From Nitrospiria bacterium (lineage in GTDB: Bacteria > Nitrospirota > UBA9217): a stretch of 64,000 nt of DNA. A model generated the notes under the pieces. That model did no database searches, was not told the DNA's origin, and saw only the letters and a program-made list of their open reading frames with translations. Location of the stretch: positions 67,162 through 131,161 of the forward strand of contig CAKKRC010000045.1 in the NCBI GenBank assembly GCA_919902495.1. Direction: 5' to 3'. The translations under genes and the position numbers were made by a program. Numbering within the stretch: position 1 is the first letter of the stretch; each line of letters opens with the position of its first letter. Positions 1 to 7,113 of the stretch are shown one piece after another.

Positions 1-277
1 GGATGTGGTGCTGGCGCTTGAGGGCGCGGGTTTCCCATCGCTCACCAAGATGCCGGTGTTCGGCCGGGGCAAACAGAAGGGCCTCACGGTGGGACCGGTG
101 CATTACGACGAGCTGCCGAAGACGCTCATCATGACCGTTGTGGACGACAAGGACATCGACAAGGTCGTGAAGGTCATCCAGGACAAGGCGAGGACCGGCT
201 TTATCGGCGACGGCAAGATCTTCGTCAGTCCGGTCGAAAGCGCGTACACTGTCCGGACCGGGGAAGCGGCGCTGTAA
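1..277 (+). CDS. nifI1: Nitrogenase PII-like regulator NifI1, 5' end missing
   Basis: The gene runs in from before the window; 91 C-terminal residues are visible. They carry PII-family features: the FGRGKQKG stretch leading into the T-loop, and the RTGFIGDGKIFVSP segment before the final RTGE motif. NifI1 and NifI2 form a complex that binds and inhibits dinitrogenase when 2-oxoglutarate is low, the post-translational switch of methanogens and many anaerobic bacteria. The T-loop is short and unlike the GlnK encoded at 8599, and the partner nifI2 follows 200 bp downstream, so NifI1 is preferred over GlnB. The start codon and upstream neighbour (usually nifH) are not visible. Confidence 0.9.
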   Translation, partial: DVVLALEGAGFPSLTKMPVFGRGKQKGLTVGPVHYDELPKTLIMTVVDDKDIDKVVKVIQDKARTGFIGDGKIFVSPVESAYTVRTGEAAL

Positions 278-281
278 CTGC

Positions 282-460
282 ATTGCGGATTTCGGATTGC
301 GGATCGCGGAATGAGAACTGCTGACGATGGCACTCATAAAACAAATACATTACATATTGTTCGTCATTCCCGCGAAGGCGGGGATCCAGGGTCTTTCATC
401 AGCGTCACTGGATTATCCCGCATCAAGTGCGAGACAGGCTCAGTCAAGCCCGGAATGACG
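282..460. repeat. Intergenic word repeat and inverted-repeat element between nifI1 and nifI2
   Basis: The nifI1-nifI2 spacer starts with tandem copies of the word GCGGATT (282-312), the same word seen at 11475, 12537 and 13911. It is followed by an element with inverted ends, CGTCATTCC at 362 and GGAATGACG at 452-460, enclosing GGGGATCCAG-type text. The same type of element occurs at 8945-9030 after glnK. No protein is evident here. Confidence 0.75.
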
Positions 461-479
461 GCAGGAAGGGATACGACTC

Positions 480-896
480 ATGAAAGAGATCACGATGATC
501 ATCAGGCGGGACAAACTGCCTGAGACAAAGAAGGCGCTCGACGATCTCGGGTACCCGTCAATGAGCATTCAGAGCGTTGAGGGCCGGGGAAGGCAGCGGG
601 GCGCTCTGTGCGCGGAAATGGACGCGGAACTGCCCGAGAGCTACTGTATCACGGCAAAGCTTAAGCCCACGCCGTCCACGTATGCGCTGGAGCATTCGCT
701 GCCGAAGGTGGCCCTGTATGTGCCGAAGAGAATGCTGACGGTCGTCGTGCCCGACGATGTGGTCACTACGATCGTCAAGTCGGTCATTGCGGTAAATCGG
801 ACCGGCAAGGCCGGTGACGGCAAGATCTTCGTTTCACCCATCGAGGGCGCGTTTCGAGTACGGACCGGCGAAACAAACGGCGAAGCAATAACGTAA
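480..896 (+). CDS. nifI2: Nitrogenase PII-like regulator NifI2
   Basis: A 138-residue PII-family protein, longer than GlnB/GlnK (112) because of an extended T-loop region (about residues 40-80, with LPKVALYVPKRML after it), which is characteristic of NifI2. The C-terminal GKAGDGKIFVSP and RVRTGE motifs are present. NifI2 senses 2-oxoglutarate and ATP and acts with NifI1 to switch nitrogenase off after ammonium addition. The start ATG at 480 follows GGAAGGGA. The next gene is a nif-type ferredoxin rather than nifD, so the usual nifH-I1-I2-D-K order is not kept at this point. Confidence 0.93.
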   Translation: MKEITMIIRRDKLPETKKALDDLGYPSMSIQSVEGRGRQRGALCAEMDAELPESYCITAKLKPTPSTYALEHSLPKVALYVPKRMLTVVVPDDVVTTIVKSVIAVNRTGKAGDGKIFVSPIEGAFRVRTGETNGEAIT

Positions 897-900
897 AAGA

Positions 901-995
901 CAGGGTCAAGGGTCAGGGGCCAAGCAGCAGGGGTTATGTACAAAGAGAAAGAATTCAATCTTCCATGACCCTTGGCCCATGCCCCATGACCCTGG
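901..995. repeat. GGGTCA-word inverted repeat between nifI2 and fdxB
   Basis: Left arm at 901-922 is made of GGGTCAAGGGTCAGGGG-like words. The right arm (964-995) holds the complementary CCTTGGCCCATGCCCC and ATGACCCTGG words. A transcript could fold into a long imperfect hairpin ending about 20 nt before the fdxB start. Confidence 0.7.
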
Positions 996-1014
996 ATCAC
1001 CAAGGAGGTTCATC

Positions 1015-1293
1015 ATGTCCACCATCACCGGAGCGACCCGCGGCGGGAAGCCGTGGACGCCGAAATTCGTAGATGCGATCGATGTGGAGAAGTGCATCGG
1101 CTGCGGACGGTGCTTCAAGGTCTGCGGATACCAGGTGCTCGAACTTATCGAAAAACCCTTCGCCGGAGATGATGAGTTCGGAGACGATATGGGCAACAAG
1201 GTCATGTCCGTTGCCCATCCTGAGAATTGCATCGGTTGCGAGGCCTGCGCGCGCACGTGCACCAAGAAATGCCATGTCCATGTGGCTGTGTAA
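1015..1293 (+). CDS. fdxB: Nif-associated 2[4Fe-4S] ferredoxin (FdxB / ferredoxin III)
   Basis: A 92-residue ferredoxin with two cluster motifs: CIGCGRCFKVC (near residues 28-38) and CIGCEACARTC near the C-terminus, separated by an acidic loop (DDEFGDDMG). This spacing matches the nif-specific ferredoxin III family rather than the compact 2[4Fe-4S] ferredoxins. Its likely role is low-potential electron delivery for nitrogenase or for radical-SAM cofactor assembly by NifB. The start at 1015 is set by AAGGAGG ten bases upstream. The stop at 1291-1293 is two bases before the next gene, so the two are probably cotranscribed. Confidence 0.88.
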   Translation: MSTITGATRGGKPWTPKFVDAIDVEKCIGCGRCFKVCGYQVLELIEKPFAGDDEFGDDMGNKVMSVAHPENCIGCEACARTCTKKCHVHVAV

Positions 1294-1295
1294 CT

Positions 1296-1748
1296 ATGGA
1301 CGTCACGATTCGGACAGCCCGGCCCGAAGATATCCCCCGTATGACGGACCTGCTTGCGGAGCTCTTCAGCATCGAGTCGGACTTTGTACCTGACGTGGAA
1401 AAGCAGGTTCACGGTCTCAGTGCGCTGATCGCAAAACCACCAGGAAACGCGCTGGTACTCGTAGCCGTGATTAACGGGATGGTCGTCGCTATGGCAACGG
1501 TCCAGACGCTCATTTCCACGGCGGAAGGTGGTCGGGTTGGTCTTGTAGAGGACGTGATCGTCGATCGGAAGTTTCGTTCCGGGGGTATAGGTTCTCTACT
1601 GATTGATGGGATCGTTGCCTGGAGCAGGAGATCCGGCATTAAGAGGCTCCAGCTCCTTGCTGACAGCGACAATCACCCGGCGCTGGATTTTTATGCATCC
1701 CGGAATTGGTGTTGTACCCGTCTTATCTGCCTGCGGCAGCGACCGTGA
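1296..1748 (+). CDS. GNAT family N-acetyltransferase
   Basis: A 150-residue protein with the GNAT fold: N-terminal IRTARPEDIPRM, the acetyl-CoA pyrophosphate-binding loop RKFRSGGIGSLL (about residues 90-101), and the late ALDFYASRNW motif. The family transfers acetyl groups from acetyl-CoA to amines; the substrate cannot be read from sequence. It lies two bases after fdxB and before the sigma-54 promoter of nifB, so it is probably the last gene of the upstream nif transcript. Similar acetyltransferases occur beside nif genes in other anaerobes, but a role in fixation is inference. Confidence 0.8.
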   Translation: MDVTIRTARPEDIPRMTDLLAELFSIESDFVPDVEKQVHGLSALIAKPPGNALVLVAVINGMVVAMATVQTLISTAEGGRVGLVEDVIVDRKFRSGGIGSLLIDGIVAWSRRSGIKRLQLLADSDNHPALDFYASRNWCCTRLICLRQRP

Positions 1749-1903
1749 TCGGTCTGCCTGTAACTGTACGCGTGATGCTCGTAGAACATGCCGGTGAAAT
1801 TCCGGATACAGCCTCCTGACCATTAATTAAGCAACTGTCTTTTCTCAAGACGTTCCCTCCTTTCCGAAATTCCCTAACCTGTTGTTTCGACGCGAGTTCG
1901 CTT

Positions 1904-1920
1904 TGGCAATGGTTTTGCTA
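1904..1920 (+). promoter_or_regulatory. Sigma-54 promoter of nifB
   Basis: TGGCAATGGTTTTGCTA matches the -24 GG / -12 GC sigma-54 pattern with correct spacing. It lies 36 bp before the nifB start. Three similar promoters (5999, 7038, 10088) share the TTTGCTA ending. No clear NifA or NtrC enhancer palindrome was found just upstream. Confidence 0.85.
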
Positions 1921-1955
1921 TTCCTTGTGGTAATACATCAGACCAGGAGGCTGCC

Positions 1956-2846
1956 ATGAATGCGAACAGACAAGCGCAGAAAGACATCTTGAAGACCCAT
2001 CCCTGCTTTTCCGTTGAAGCCCATACTAAATTTGGCAGGATGCATCTGCCTGTGGCGCCTGCGTGCAATATCCAGTGCAAGTACTGTGTCAGGAAATATG
2101 ACTGCGCGAATGAATCAAGACCGGGCATCACGAGCAGGGTCCTGACGCCGTCGGAGGCCGTGGAGCGGGTCGAGGCCTTCGTGGAACGGAACGACCGGAT
2201 CAGCGTCATCGGCATTGCCGGTCCCGGCGACCCGCTCGCGAACGAGGCAACCTTCGAGACCCTGAGCGCCCTGCGCTGGGGCTTCCCGCATCTCACGCTG
2301 TGCCTCTCGACGAACGGTCTTCTCCTGCCGGAACGGTTGCCGGACCTGGTCAGGGTGGGGGTTAAAAGCCTGACGGTCACGATCAACGCGGTGCGACCTG
2401 AAACGGCGGAGCGCATCTATTCCTGGGTCCTGTACCGCGGGATGCGGTTGACGGGTCAGGCTGCGGCCAGGACCCTGCTGGCGAACCAGTGGGTCGGGAT
2501 CTCAAACGCCATCGAGATGGGCTTGCTGGTAAAGGTGAATTCTGTGTATCTCCCCGGCGTTAATGATGAGGACCTCGCCCTGGTGGCGAAGCGTGCCGGA
2601 GAACTGGGTGCGGATATCATGAACGTGCTTCCACTCATTCCCCAGGGAGAGTTCTCGGGTCTCACCAGACCGTCCTACGAGGCGCTGCACGCAAAGCGCG
2701 ATGAACTGAGGCCATTCATCAGCCAGATGTCTCACTGTCGGCAGTGTCGGGCAGACGCCTGCGGCACGCTGGGAGAGGACAAGGACATGGAATACGAGAC
2801 GCTGATGTCCCGCATCGGCGAGGAATATGCCGAATCGGTGGCATAG
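1956..2846 (+). CDS. nifB: NifB, radical-SAM FeMo-cofactor precursor synthase
   Basis: A 296-residue radical-SAM enzyme that fuses two [4Fe-4S] clusters and inserts carbide to make NifB-co (the L-cluster precursor of FeMo-co). Visible features: HPCFSVEAHTKFGRMHLPVA at the N-terminus, the SAM cluster motif CNIQCKYC (Cys37/41/44), Cys50, the IAGPGDPLAN SAM-binding stretch, and a C-terminal CRQC plus Cys pattern (Cys261/264/269) that binds a substrate cluster. It lacks the C-terminal NifX-like domain of proteobacterial NifB, as in methanogens and many anaerobes. It has its own sigma-54 promoter (1904) and the Shine-Dalgarno sequence CAGGAGG. Confidence 0.97.
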   Translation: MNANRQAQKDILKTHPCFSVEAHTKFGRMHLPVAPACNIQCKYCVRKYDCANESRPGITSRVLTPSEAVERVEAFVERNDRISVIGIAGPGDPLANEATFETLSALRWGFPHLTLCLSTNGLLLPERLPDLVRVGVKSLTVTINAVRPETAERIYSWVLYRGMRLTGQAAARTLLANQWVGISNAIEMGLLVKVNSVYLPGVNDEDLALVAKRAGELGADIMNVLPLIPQGEFSGLTRPSYEALHAKRDELRPFISQMSHCRQCRADACGTLGEDKDMEYETLMSRIGEEYAESVA

Positions 2847-2870
2847 AGACCAGGAACCGGGAGGAATACG

Positions 2871-3041
2871 ATGGTAACGACCATACTTCTGTTCAGCATC
2901 GCGGTCTTTGCCGCGTCGTTCTTAATTGTAAAGAGCTATGAACGAATGGAGCGCTTCGAGGTGGCGTTCTACATTGTTCTGATCGCCTGGTGTTCGCTGC
3001 TGGTCGGTATGGTCGCATCTTCGAAGATATTGGTGTCGTGA
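2871..3041 (+). CDS. Small two-helix membrane protein in the nif cluster
   Basis: A 56-residue reading frame between nifB and the nifB-like gene, with a good ribosome site (GGGAGGA, 6 bp before ATG at 2871) and tight spacing to both neighbours (24 and 26 bp). Translation gives two hydrophobic segments (about residues 3-19 and 32-50, the second with FYIVLIAWCSLLVGMV) separated by a short charged loop (KSYERMERFE). It resembles no family I can name. Strong initiation signals and operon position support a real gene; function is unknown. Confidence 0.72.
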   Translation: MVTTILLFSIAVFAASFLIVKSYERMERFEVAFYIVLIAWCSLLVGMVASSKILVS

Positions 3042-3067
3042 TCCAGGGATCATGAAGGGTGGCTTCC

Positions 3068-3745
3068 ATGGACGATCATAGCCGGAAGGGCGCGGAACTT
3101 CCCTGTTTTTCCCTGCAGGCTGCGGGCGGACCTTCGATCCTCTGGCTTCCCGTGGCCCCTGCCTGCAACATGCGGTGTGCCGGATGCCCACGGCGCAGCG
3201 ACAGCGTAAGCGATCAGGCGGTGAAGGGTGTTTCCCTGACGCCGGATGACGCGGTCGGAAAAGTGGCCGCTGCCGTTGTGGGGGGCGCGACGCCTGCGGG
3301 CGTTGTGGTCTGGGGGCCCGGTGAAGCGCTGGCAAATGCCCCGACGTTCGTCGTGCTGAAAAAGCTCTCATGGCTCTATCCGGACGTTTCCGTCACGGTT
3401 GCCACGAACGGTCTGCTGCTCTCCGACCGGCTCGAAGAGCTGGTCCGGTCCGGCGCAGGGAACATCGTTCTTTCCGTGAACGCCGCTTCCGTGGGAACGG
3501 CTGAACGCCTGCACCAGTGGGCCATCTATCGCGGCCGGAAATACACCGGCGAGGACGCAGCGCGGCTGGTCCTGCGGCAGCAGTGGAACGGGCTGGAGAA
3601 CGCCGTTGAAGCGGGGCTTCCCGTGACGGTAGCTGTTGCGGAGATCGCCGGCGTGAACGAGCACGAGGTGGCGGAGATCAAGCAGCGCGCGGAAGACGTC
3701 GGAGCGGCACGGGTCGTGGTCCATCCGTTTCCGTATGAAGCATAG
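3068..3745 (+). CDS. NifB-like radical-SAM protein lacking substrate-cluster ligands
   Basis: A 225-residue paralogue of NifB. The radical-SAM motif CNMRCAGC (Cys33/37/40) and the conserved WLPVAPACN and ATNGLLLSDR stretches align with NifB, as does the N-terminal PCFS. The EAHTKFGR histidine region is replaced by QAAGG, the Cys after the SAM motif is Ser46, and the whole C-terminal CxxC tail is absent. It therefore should bind SAM but probably not both NifB substrate clusters. ATG at 3068 is preferred over GTG at 3059 because AAGGGTGG lies at proper distance. Function is unknown; an accessory role in cofactor assembly is inference. Confidence 0.8.
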   Translation: MDDHSRKGAELPCFSLQAAGGPSILWLPVAPACNMRCAGCPRRSDSVSDQAVKGVSLTPDDAVGKVAAAVVGGATPAGVVVWGPGEALANAPTFVVLKKLSWLYPDVSVTVATNGLLLSDRLEELVRSGAGNIVLSVNAASVGTAERLHQWAIYRGRKYTGEDAARLVLRQQWNGLENAVEAGLPVTVAVAEIAGVNEHEVAEIKQRAEDVGAARVVVHPFPYEA

Positions 3746-3786
3746 CCCCTCATAATGAACAGAAGAGCGGACGAAAGCGAGCAGGT

Positions 3787-4536
3787 ATGCATGAGGCGAT
3801 CACCGACATAGAACGGGAACGATACAAGCGACAGCTCATGCTCGGCGGTTTTACCGCTGACCATCAGAAACGCCTGAAAAATTCCACGGCGCTGGTCGCC
3901 GGGGTCGGCGGGCTGGGCGGCACGGCGGCACTGTATCTCGCGGTCGCCGGTATCGGCAGGCTGGTCCTGGCCCACTACGGGAATCTGACCTTGTCCAACA
4001 TGAACCGGCAGGTTCTGATGCGAGATGACGGCATCGGAACGAGCAGGGTACATTTGGCGAAGAAGACCCTGCAGCGGACCAATCCAGATGTGGAGATCGA
4101 GGTCCACGACGTACGGATCACGCAGGAGAGCGTGGACCGGCTGCTCCGGGGCGCGCAGATCGCCCTGTCAGCCCGCCCGAACTATCCGGAGCGCAGAGCC
4201 CTGAATCAGGCCTGTGTTGACAACAGGGTACCTATGGTCGAAGCGGCGATGAACGGCATGGAAGGCTATTTGTTCAATGTCATACCGAGTACCTCCTCCT
4301 GTATCAACTGCGTCTATCCCGAGGGCGACCCCTCGTGGGAGGAAATGGGGTTCCCGGTCCTGGGCGCGGTTTCCGGCATGCTCGGCTGCATGATGGCGCT
4401 CGAGGCGATCAAGCTGCTCACCGGGTACGGCAAATCGCTGTCGTCGGAGATGCTCATATTCAATACGATCGACATGGACTTCAGGAAAGTAAAGGTCCCT
4501 CGGAATGACCAGTGCGAGGTCTGCCGGACCGGATGA
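3787..4536 (+). CDS. hesA: HesA/MoeB/ThiF-family adenylyltransferase (nif-associated HesA)
   Basis: A 249-residue E1-like protein. It has the nucleotide-binding glycine loop GVGGLGGTA (about residues 38-46), the NMNRQ stretch near the adenylation site, and two zinc cysteine pairs (CINC near 172 and CEVC near the C-terminus). Members activate the C-terminus of ubiquitin-like sulfur carriers by adenylation; HesA proteins are recurrent partners of nif genes and are thought to aid molybdenum or cofactor delivery. It follows the NifB-like gene by 41 bp in the same direction. No sulfur-carrier gene is seen nearby, so its target is unknown. Confidence 0.83.
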   Translation: MHEAITDIERERYKRQLMLGGFTADHQKRLKNSTALVAGVGGLGGTAALYLAVAGIGRLVLAHYGNLTLSNMNRQVLMRDDGIGTSRVHLAKKTLQRTNPDVEIEVHDVRITQESVDRLLRGAQIALSARPNYPERRALNQACVDNRVPMVEAAMNGMEGYLFNVIPSTSSCINCVYPEGDPSWEEMGFPVLGAVSGMLGCMMALEAIKLLTGYGKSLSSEMLIFNTIDMDFRKVKVPRNDQCEVCRTG

Positions 4537-4572
4537 GATGTGAGGTGATGATCAAGAGCATTGAATTCTTTT

Positions 4573-4657
4573 CGCCACAGAGGCCGCCGAGGACACGGAG
4601 GAAAGCTGAAAACCTTGTAGTATGGCATTTCTCTGTGTGCTCTATGTACTCTGTGGC
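4573..4657. repeat. CACAGAGG-word inverted repeat between hesA and nifV
   Basis: Left arm GCCACAGAGG followed by GAGGACACGGAGG words (4574-4602). Right arm CTCTGTGTGCTCTATG then CTCTGTGGC (4631-4657). The first and last ten bases are complementary, giving a hairpin about 60 bp before nifV. Confidence 0.75.
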
Positions 4658-4716
4658 AAAATGACGTTGATGCGTATGTGTCTTCCTTTGTGCTCATCGC
4701 GAACGAGGTATTTTTA

Positions 4717-5868
4717 ATGGAACTGCTCGATACAACACTGCGCGAAGGAGAACAATGCTACGGTGTCTTCTTCCCGATCGAGACGAAGAAGCGACTGGCA
4801 CGCCTGCTCGATGCACTCGGCGTCGACTTCATTGAGGTCGGGCATCCGGCAGTCGCGCCTTCGATACGGAAGGCCGTTGCCGAGCTTGCTTCGCTTGATC
4901 TGCGTTCGCGGCTGATCGGGCACGCCCGGCTGGACCGGGACGAGATCCGGCTGGTCCGGGACCTCAGCTTGCCGTGGGTCGGGTTGTTCGCGGGCATGAA
5001 CAAGGCGAGCCTCGTGCGGTACGGCCTGACCCGTGAGGCGGCATACCGGCGTATCTTCGATTCCGTCCGGTATGCAAAGGATCTCGGCCTCCAGGTTCGG
5101 TTCACCTGTGAGGACGCTTCCCGGAGCGCTCCGGATGAACTCGCCGAGATGTACAGTCGTCTGCGGGAGATGGGAGCCGACCGGCTGAGCTATGCAGATA
5201 CGGTGGGCACGGACACGCCGGAACGGATCGAACGGCTCCATCAAACGATCCATGCGGAAATCCCTTTTTCCAGGCTGCATTTCCATTTTCACAATGATCT
5301 GGGCAATGCCCTGGCAAACGCCGCAAAAGCGCAGGAGCTTGGCGCGCAATGTATTGATGCGAGCATCATGGGCATCGGGGAACGGTCGGGGCTCCTCTCT
5401 ATCGAGGATGCAGTGGTCCGATTGAGGCTTCGGGGGGAGGGGGGGCCGACGGCGGAGGAAATGGCGCTTCTGGTGCAGGCAAAGGACCTGGTTGCTGCCT
5501 CCATCAATATGCGGCATTTTACCCGCAGGCGGTTCGCGCATAAGTCCGGTATCCATATTCACGGCGTCTTGTGCGACCCTGCACAGTATGAGCCTGCGGC
5601 CCCTGAGAGTACCGGGCAACAGAGGACGATCGTGTTGAGCAAGCTGATAGGACGCGCCGGATTGCGGCGGATGCTCTCCTGGGGAGGGATCGAGGCCACT
5701 GATGCGGTCCTGGAACAGCTTCTCGAGAGGGTGAAGTCCGATGAGTTTCTTGAACTGACAGATACTCATGAAATCATCCATTACCTCGAAGGACACCGTC
5801 AGTTACTTTCCTACACTGCACAATCGAACCGCGATCGATTACAGCATCAACAGCCCGTCTTCGTTTGA
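4717..5868 (+). CDS. nifV: Homocitrate synthase NifV
   Basis: A 383-residue DRE-TIM metallolyase. It has the opening DTTLREGEQ (residues 5-13), the metal-binding HFHNDLGNALAN stretch, and the GIGERSG loop typical of homocitrate and isopropylmalate synthases. It condenses acetyl-CoA with 2-oxoglutarate to homocitrate, the organic ligand of FeMo-co. Context (nifB and hesA just upstream, no leucine genes) favours NifV over a biosynthetic isopropylmalate or citramalate synthase. ATG at 4717 has CGAGGTA upstream and begins exactly at the conserved domain; an earlier GTG at 4678 in frame is less likely. Confidence 0.9.
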   Translation: MELLDTTLREGEQCYGVFFPIETKKRLARLLDALGVDFIEVGHPAVAPSIRKAVAELASLDLRSRLIGHARLDRDEIRLVRDLSLPWVGLFAGMNKASLVRYGLTREAAYRRIFDSVRYAKDLGLQVRFTCEDASRSAPDELAEMYSRLREMGADRLSYADTVGTDTPERIERLHQTIHAEIPFSRLHFHFHNDLGNALANAAKAQELGAQCIDASIMGIGERSGLLSIEDAVVRLRLRGEGGPTAEEMALLVQAKDLVAASINMRHFTRRRFAHKSGIHIHGVLCDPAQYEPAAPESTGQQRTIVLSKLIGRAGLRRMLSWGGIEATDAVLEQLLERVKSDEFLELTDTHEIIHYLEGHRQLLSYTAQSNRDRLQHQQPVFV

Positions 5869-5998
5869 TCAATTATTCAGCACATGCACATTAAAGCACC
5901 GGTACGAGGATTTATTTTCTCCTGCGCCGTTATCGTAACTGGCTGGGAATACCATGAGAAATCAATGGAATAAATGGCCTTGCTCGCCGCATTTCACC

Positions 5999-6015
5999 TG
6001 GCACGTGCTTTGCTA
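5999..6015 (+). promoter_or_regulatory. Sigma-54 promoter of the outer-membrane protein gene
   Basis: TGGCACGTGCTTTGCTA is a near-consensus -24/-12 element. The predicted start near 6026 leaves a leader of about 115 nt before the gene at 6141. The leader has a small AACCCG-AA-CGGGTT hairpin near 6110 and no further feature that I can name. Confidence 0.88.
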
Positions 6016-6140
6016 TAAGGACATACAAGGAAGTTGTTGAAGGGTATCATGCAGAAAGGCTCCGGAGGTCTTTCATCATTTGCAGCACCGCCTGCTCGTC
6101 AGGACGGACCAACCCGAACGGGTTCAAGGAGGATAGTGAC

Positions 6141-6896
6141 ATGAAGAAGATAGCAATGGTTCTCGGTTTGGTGCTGCTTGCCGGCACCGCGGCGTTCGCG
6201 ACGCCATCGACGCAGATCTGGATACCGTCAACGGACATCCAGCCGTTCAAGAAGCTGCATTTCGGCTTCGATCAGTACATCAAGGCGCGCGGGACGGACA
6301 GCACGACGCGCGAGCCGAATGTGATAAACAACGGCCTGACACTCGGCGTCCTGCCGTTCGAGAAGATCCAGATGGAAATAGGCATCGACCAGCGGTCCTA
6401 CGGCATAGAGCCCTATGATTCCGCGCCGATCTACTTGAATGCCAAGATCGGCACACCCGAAGATTCGCTGTTCAAGAACTCTCCGGCCATTGCCATCGGC
6501 GGATTCGACTTCGGCACCAGGAAGTATACGACCGACGCAGGATGGGGCACGGATTACAACATCGTTTACGGTCTTTTGGCCAAGACGCTGGGCAAGGCCG
6601 GCCGGTTCTCGGCAGGATATTATCAGGGCAACGACAAGATGCTTCTGGACAAGAACGGCAAGAAGGACGAAAAGGGCGTGCTGGCATCGTGGGACCGGAC
6701 GATCTCCGAGGTCTCTGACAAGCTCTGGGTGGCTGTTGATTACATGGGCGGCGAGAACAGCTACGGAGCTTTGAGCTATGCCTTTGCCTGGAAGTTCGCT
6801 CCGAACGTGGGCGTGATCTTCGGCATGGACGACTGGAACAACAGTAATATCAAACCGACCTATACCATCCAGGTGGACATCGATCTGGACCTGTGA
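6141..6896 (+). CDS. Predicted outer-membrane beta-barrel protein, nitrogen-regulated
   Basis: A 251-residue secreted protein with signal peptide MKKIAMVLGLVLLAGTAAFA (cut after AFA). The rest alternates polar and aromatic residues in beta-strand style (WVAVDYMGG, GALSYAFAWKF) and ends in IQVDIDLDL, compatible with a barrel terminal strand, although the last residue is not the usual Phe. No named family is recognised. Its own sigma-54 promoter and position just before amtB suggest a role in uptake of a nitrogen source across the outer membrane; this is inference. Ribosome site CAAGGAGG precedes ATG 6141, and an inverted repeat follows the stop. Confidence 0.75.
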   Translation: MKKIAMVLGLVLLAGTAAFATPSTQIWIPSTDIQPFKKLHFGFDQYIKARGTDSTTREPNVINNGLTLGVLPFEKIQMEIGIDQRSYGIEPYDSAPIYLNAKIGTPEDSLFKNSPAIAIGGFDFGTRKYTTDAGWGTDYNIVYGLLAKTLGKAGRFSAGYYQGNDKMLLDKNGKKDEKGVLASWDRTISEVSDKLWVAVDYMGGENSYGALSYAFAWKFAPNVGVIFGMDDWNNSNIKPTYTIQVDIDLDL

Positions 6897-6904
6897 TCTC
6901 TGAA

Positions 6905-6935
6905 AGGCCTGTCGTGTCTATGACACGGCAGGCCT
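6905..6935 (+). terminator. Inverted repeat after the barrel gene
   Basis: AGGCCTGTCGTGTC and GACACGGCAGGCCT flank a three-base loop, giving a 14-bp stem with one G-T pair, 8 bp after the stop. There is no T-run, so it may be a processing or weak termination site. Confidence 0.6.
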
Positions 6936-7037
6936 GATTGCTCCCTGATGCATCAGGTGCTTAGAAAACAGGCATGTTCCGTCCTGGAGGGGCACGCAGG
7001 ATCAACGGGTTACGAGGATAAGTTCGGACCATATGGC

Positions 7038-7054
7038 TGGCATATGCTTTGCTA
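7038..7054 (+). promoter_or_regulatory. Sigma-54 promoter of amtB-glnK
   Basis: TGGCATATGCTTTGCTA has GG and GC at correct spacing and is identical to the 5999 promoter in its last ten bases. It lies 60 bp before the amtB start. Confidence 0.85.
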
Positions 7055-7113
7055 TTAGTCAGATAGAAACATGATTGACGTCTTGTATAATACTGGGTAA
7101 GGAGGATATTAAT

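Noticed and set aside
1296-1748. Truncation or frameshift at the end of the GNAT gene
   Set aside because: The ending NWCCTRLICLRQRP is compatible with a complete GNAT C-terminus, and the length (150 aa) is normal.
5880-5910. NtrC-type enhancer GCACATTAAAGCACC upstream of the barrel gene
   Set aside because: The GCAC half-sites are direct, not inverted, so it does not fit the NtrC palindrome.
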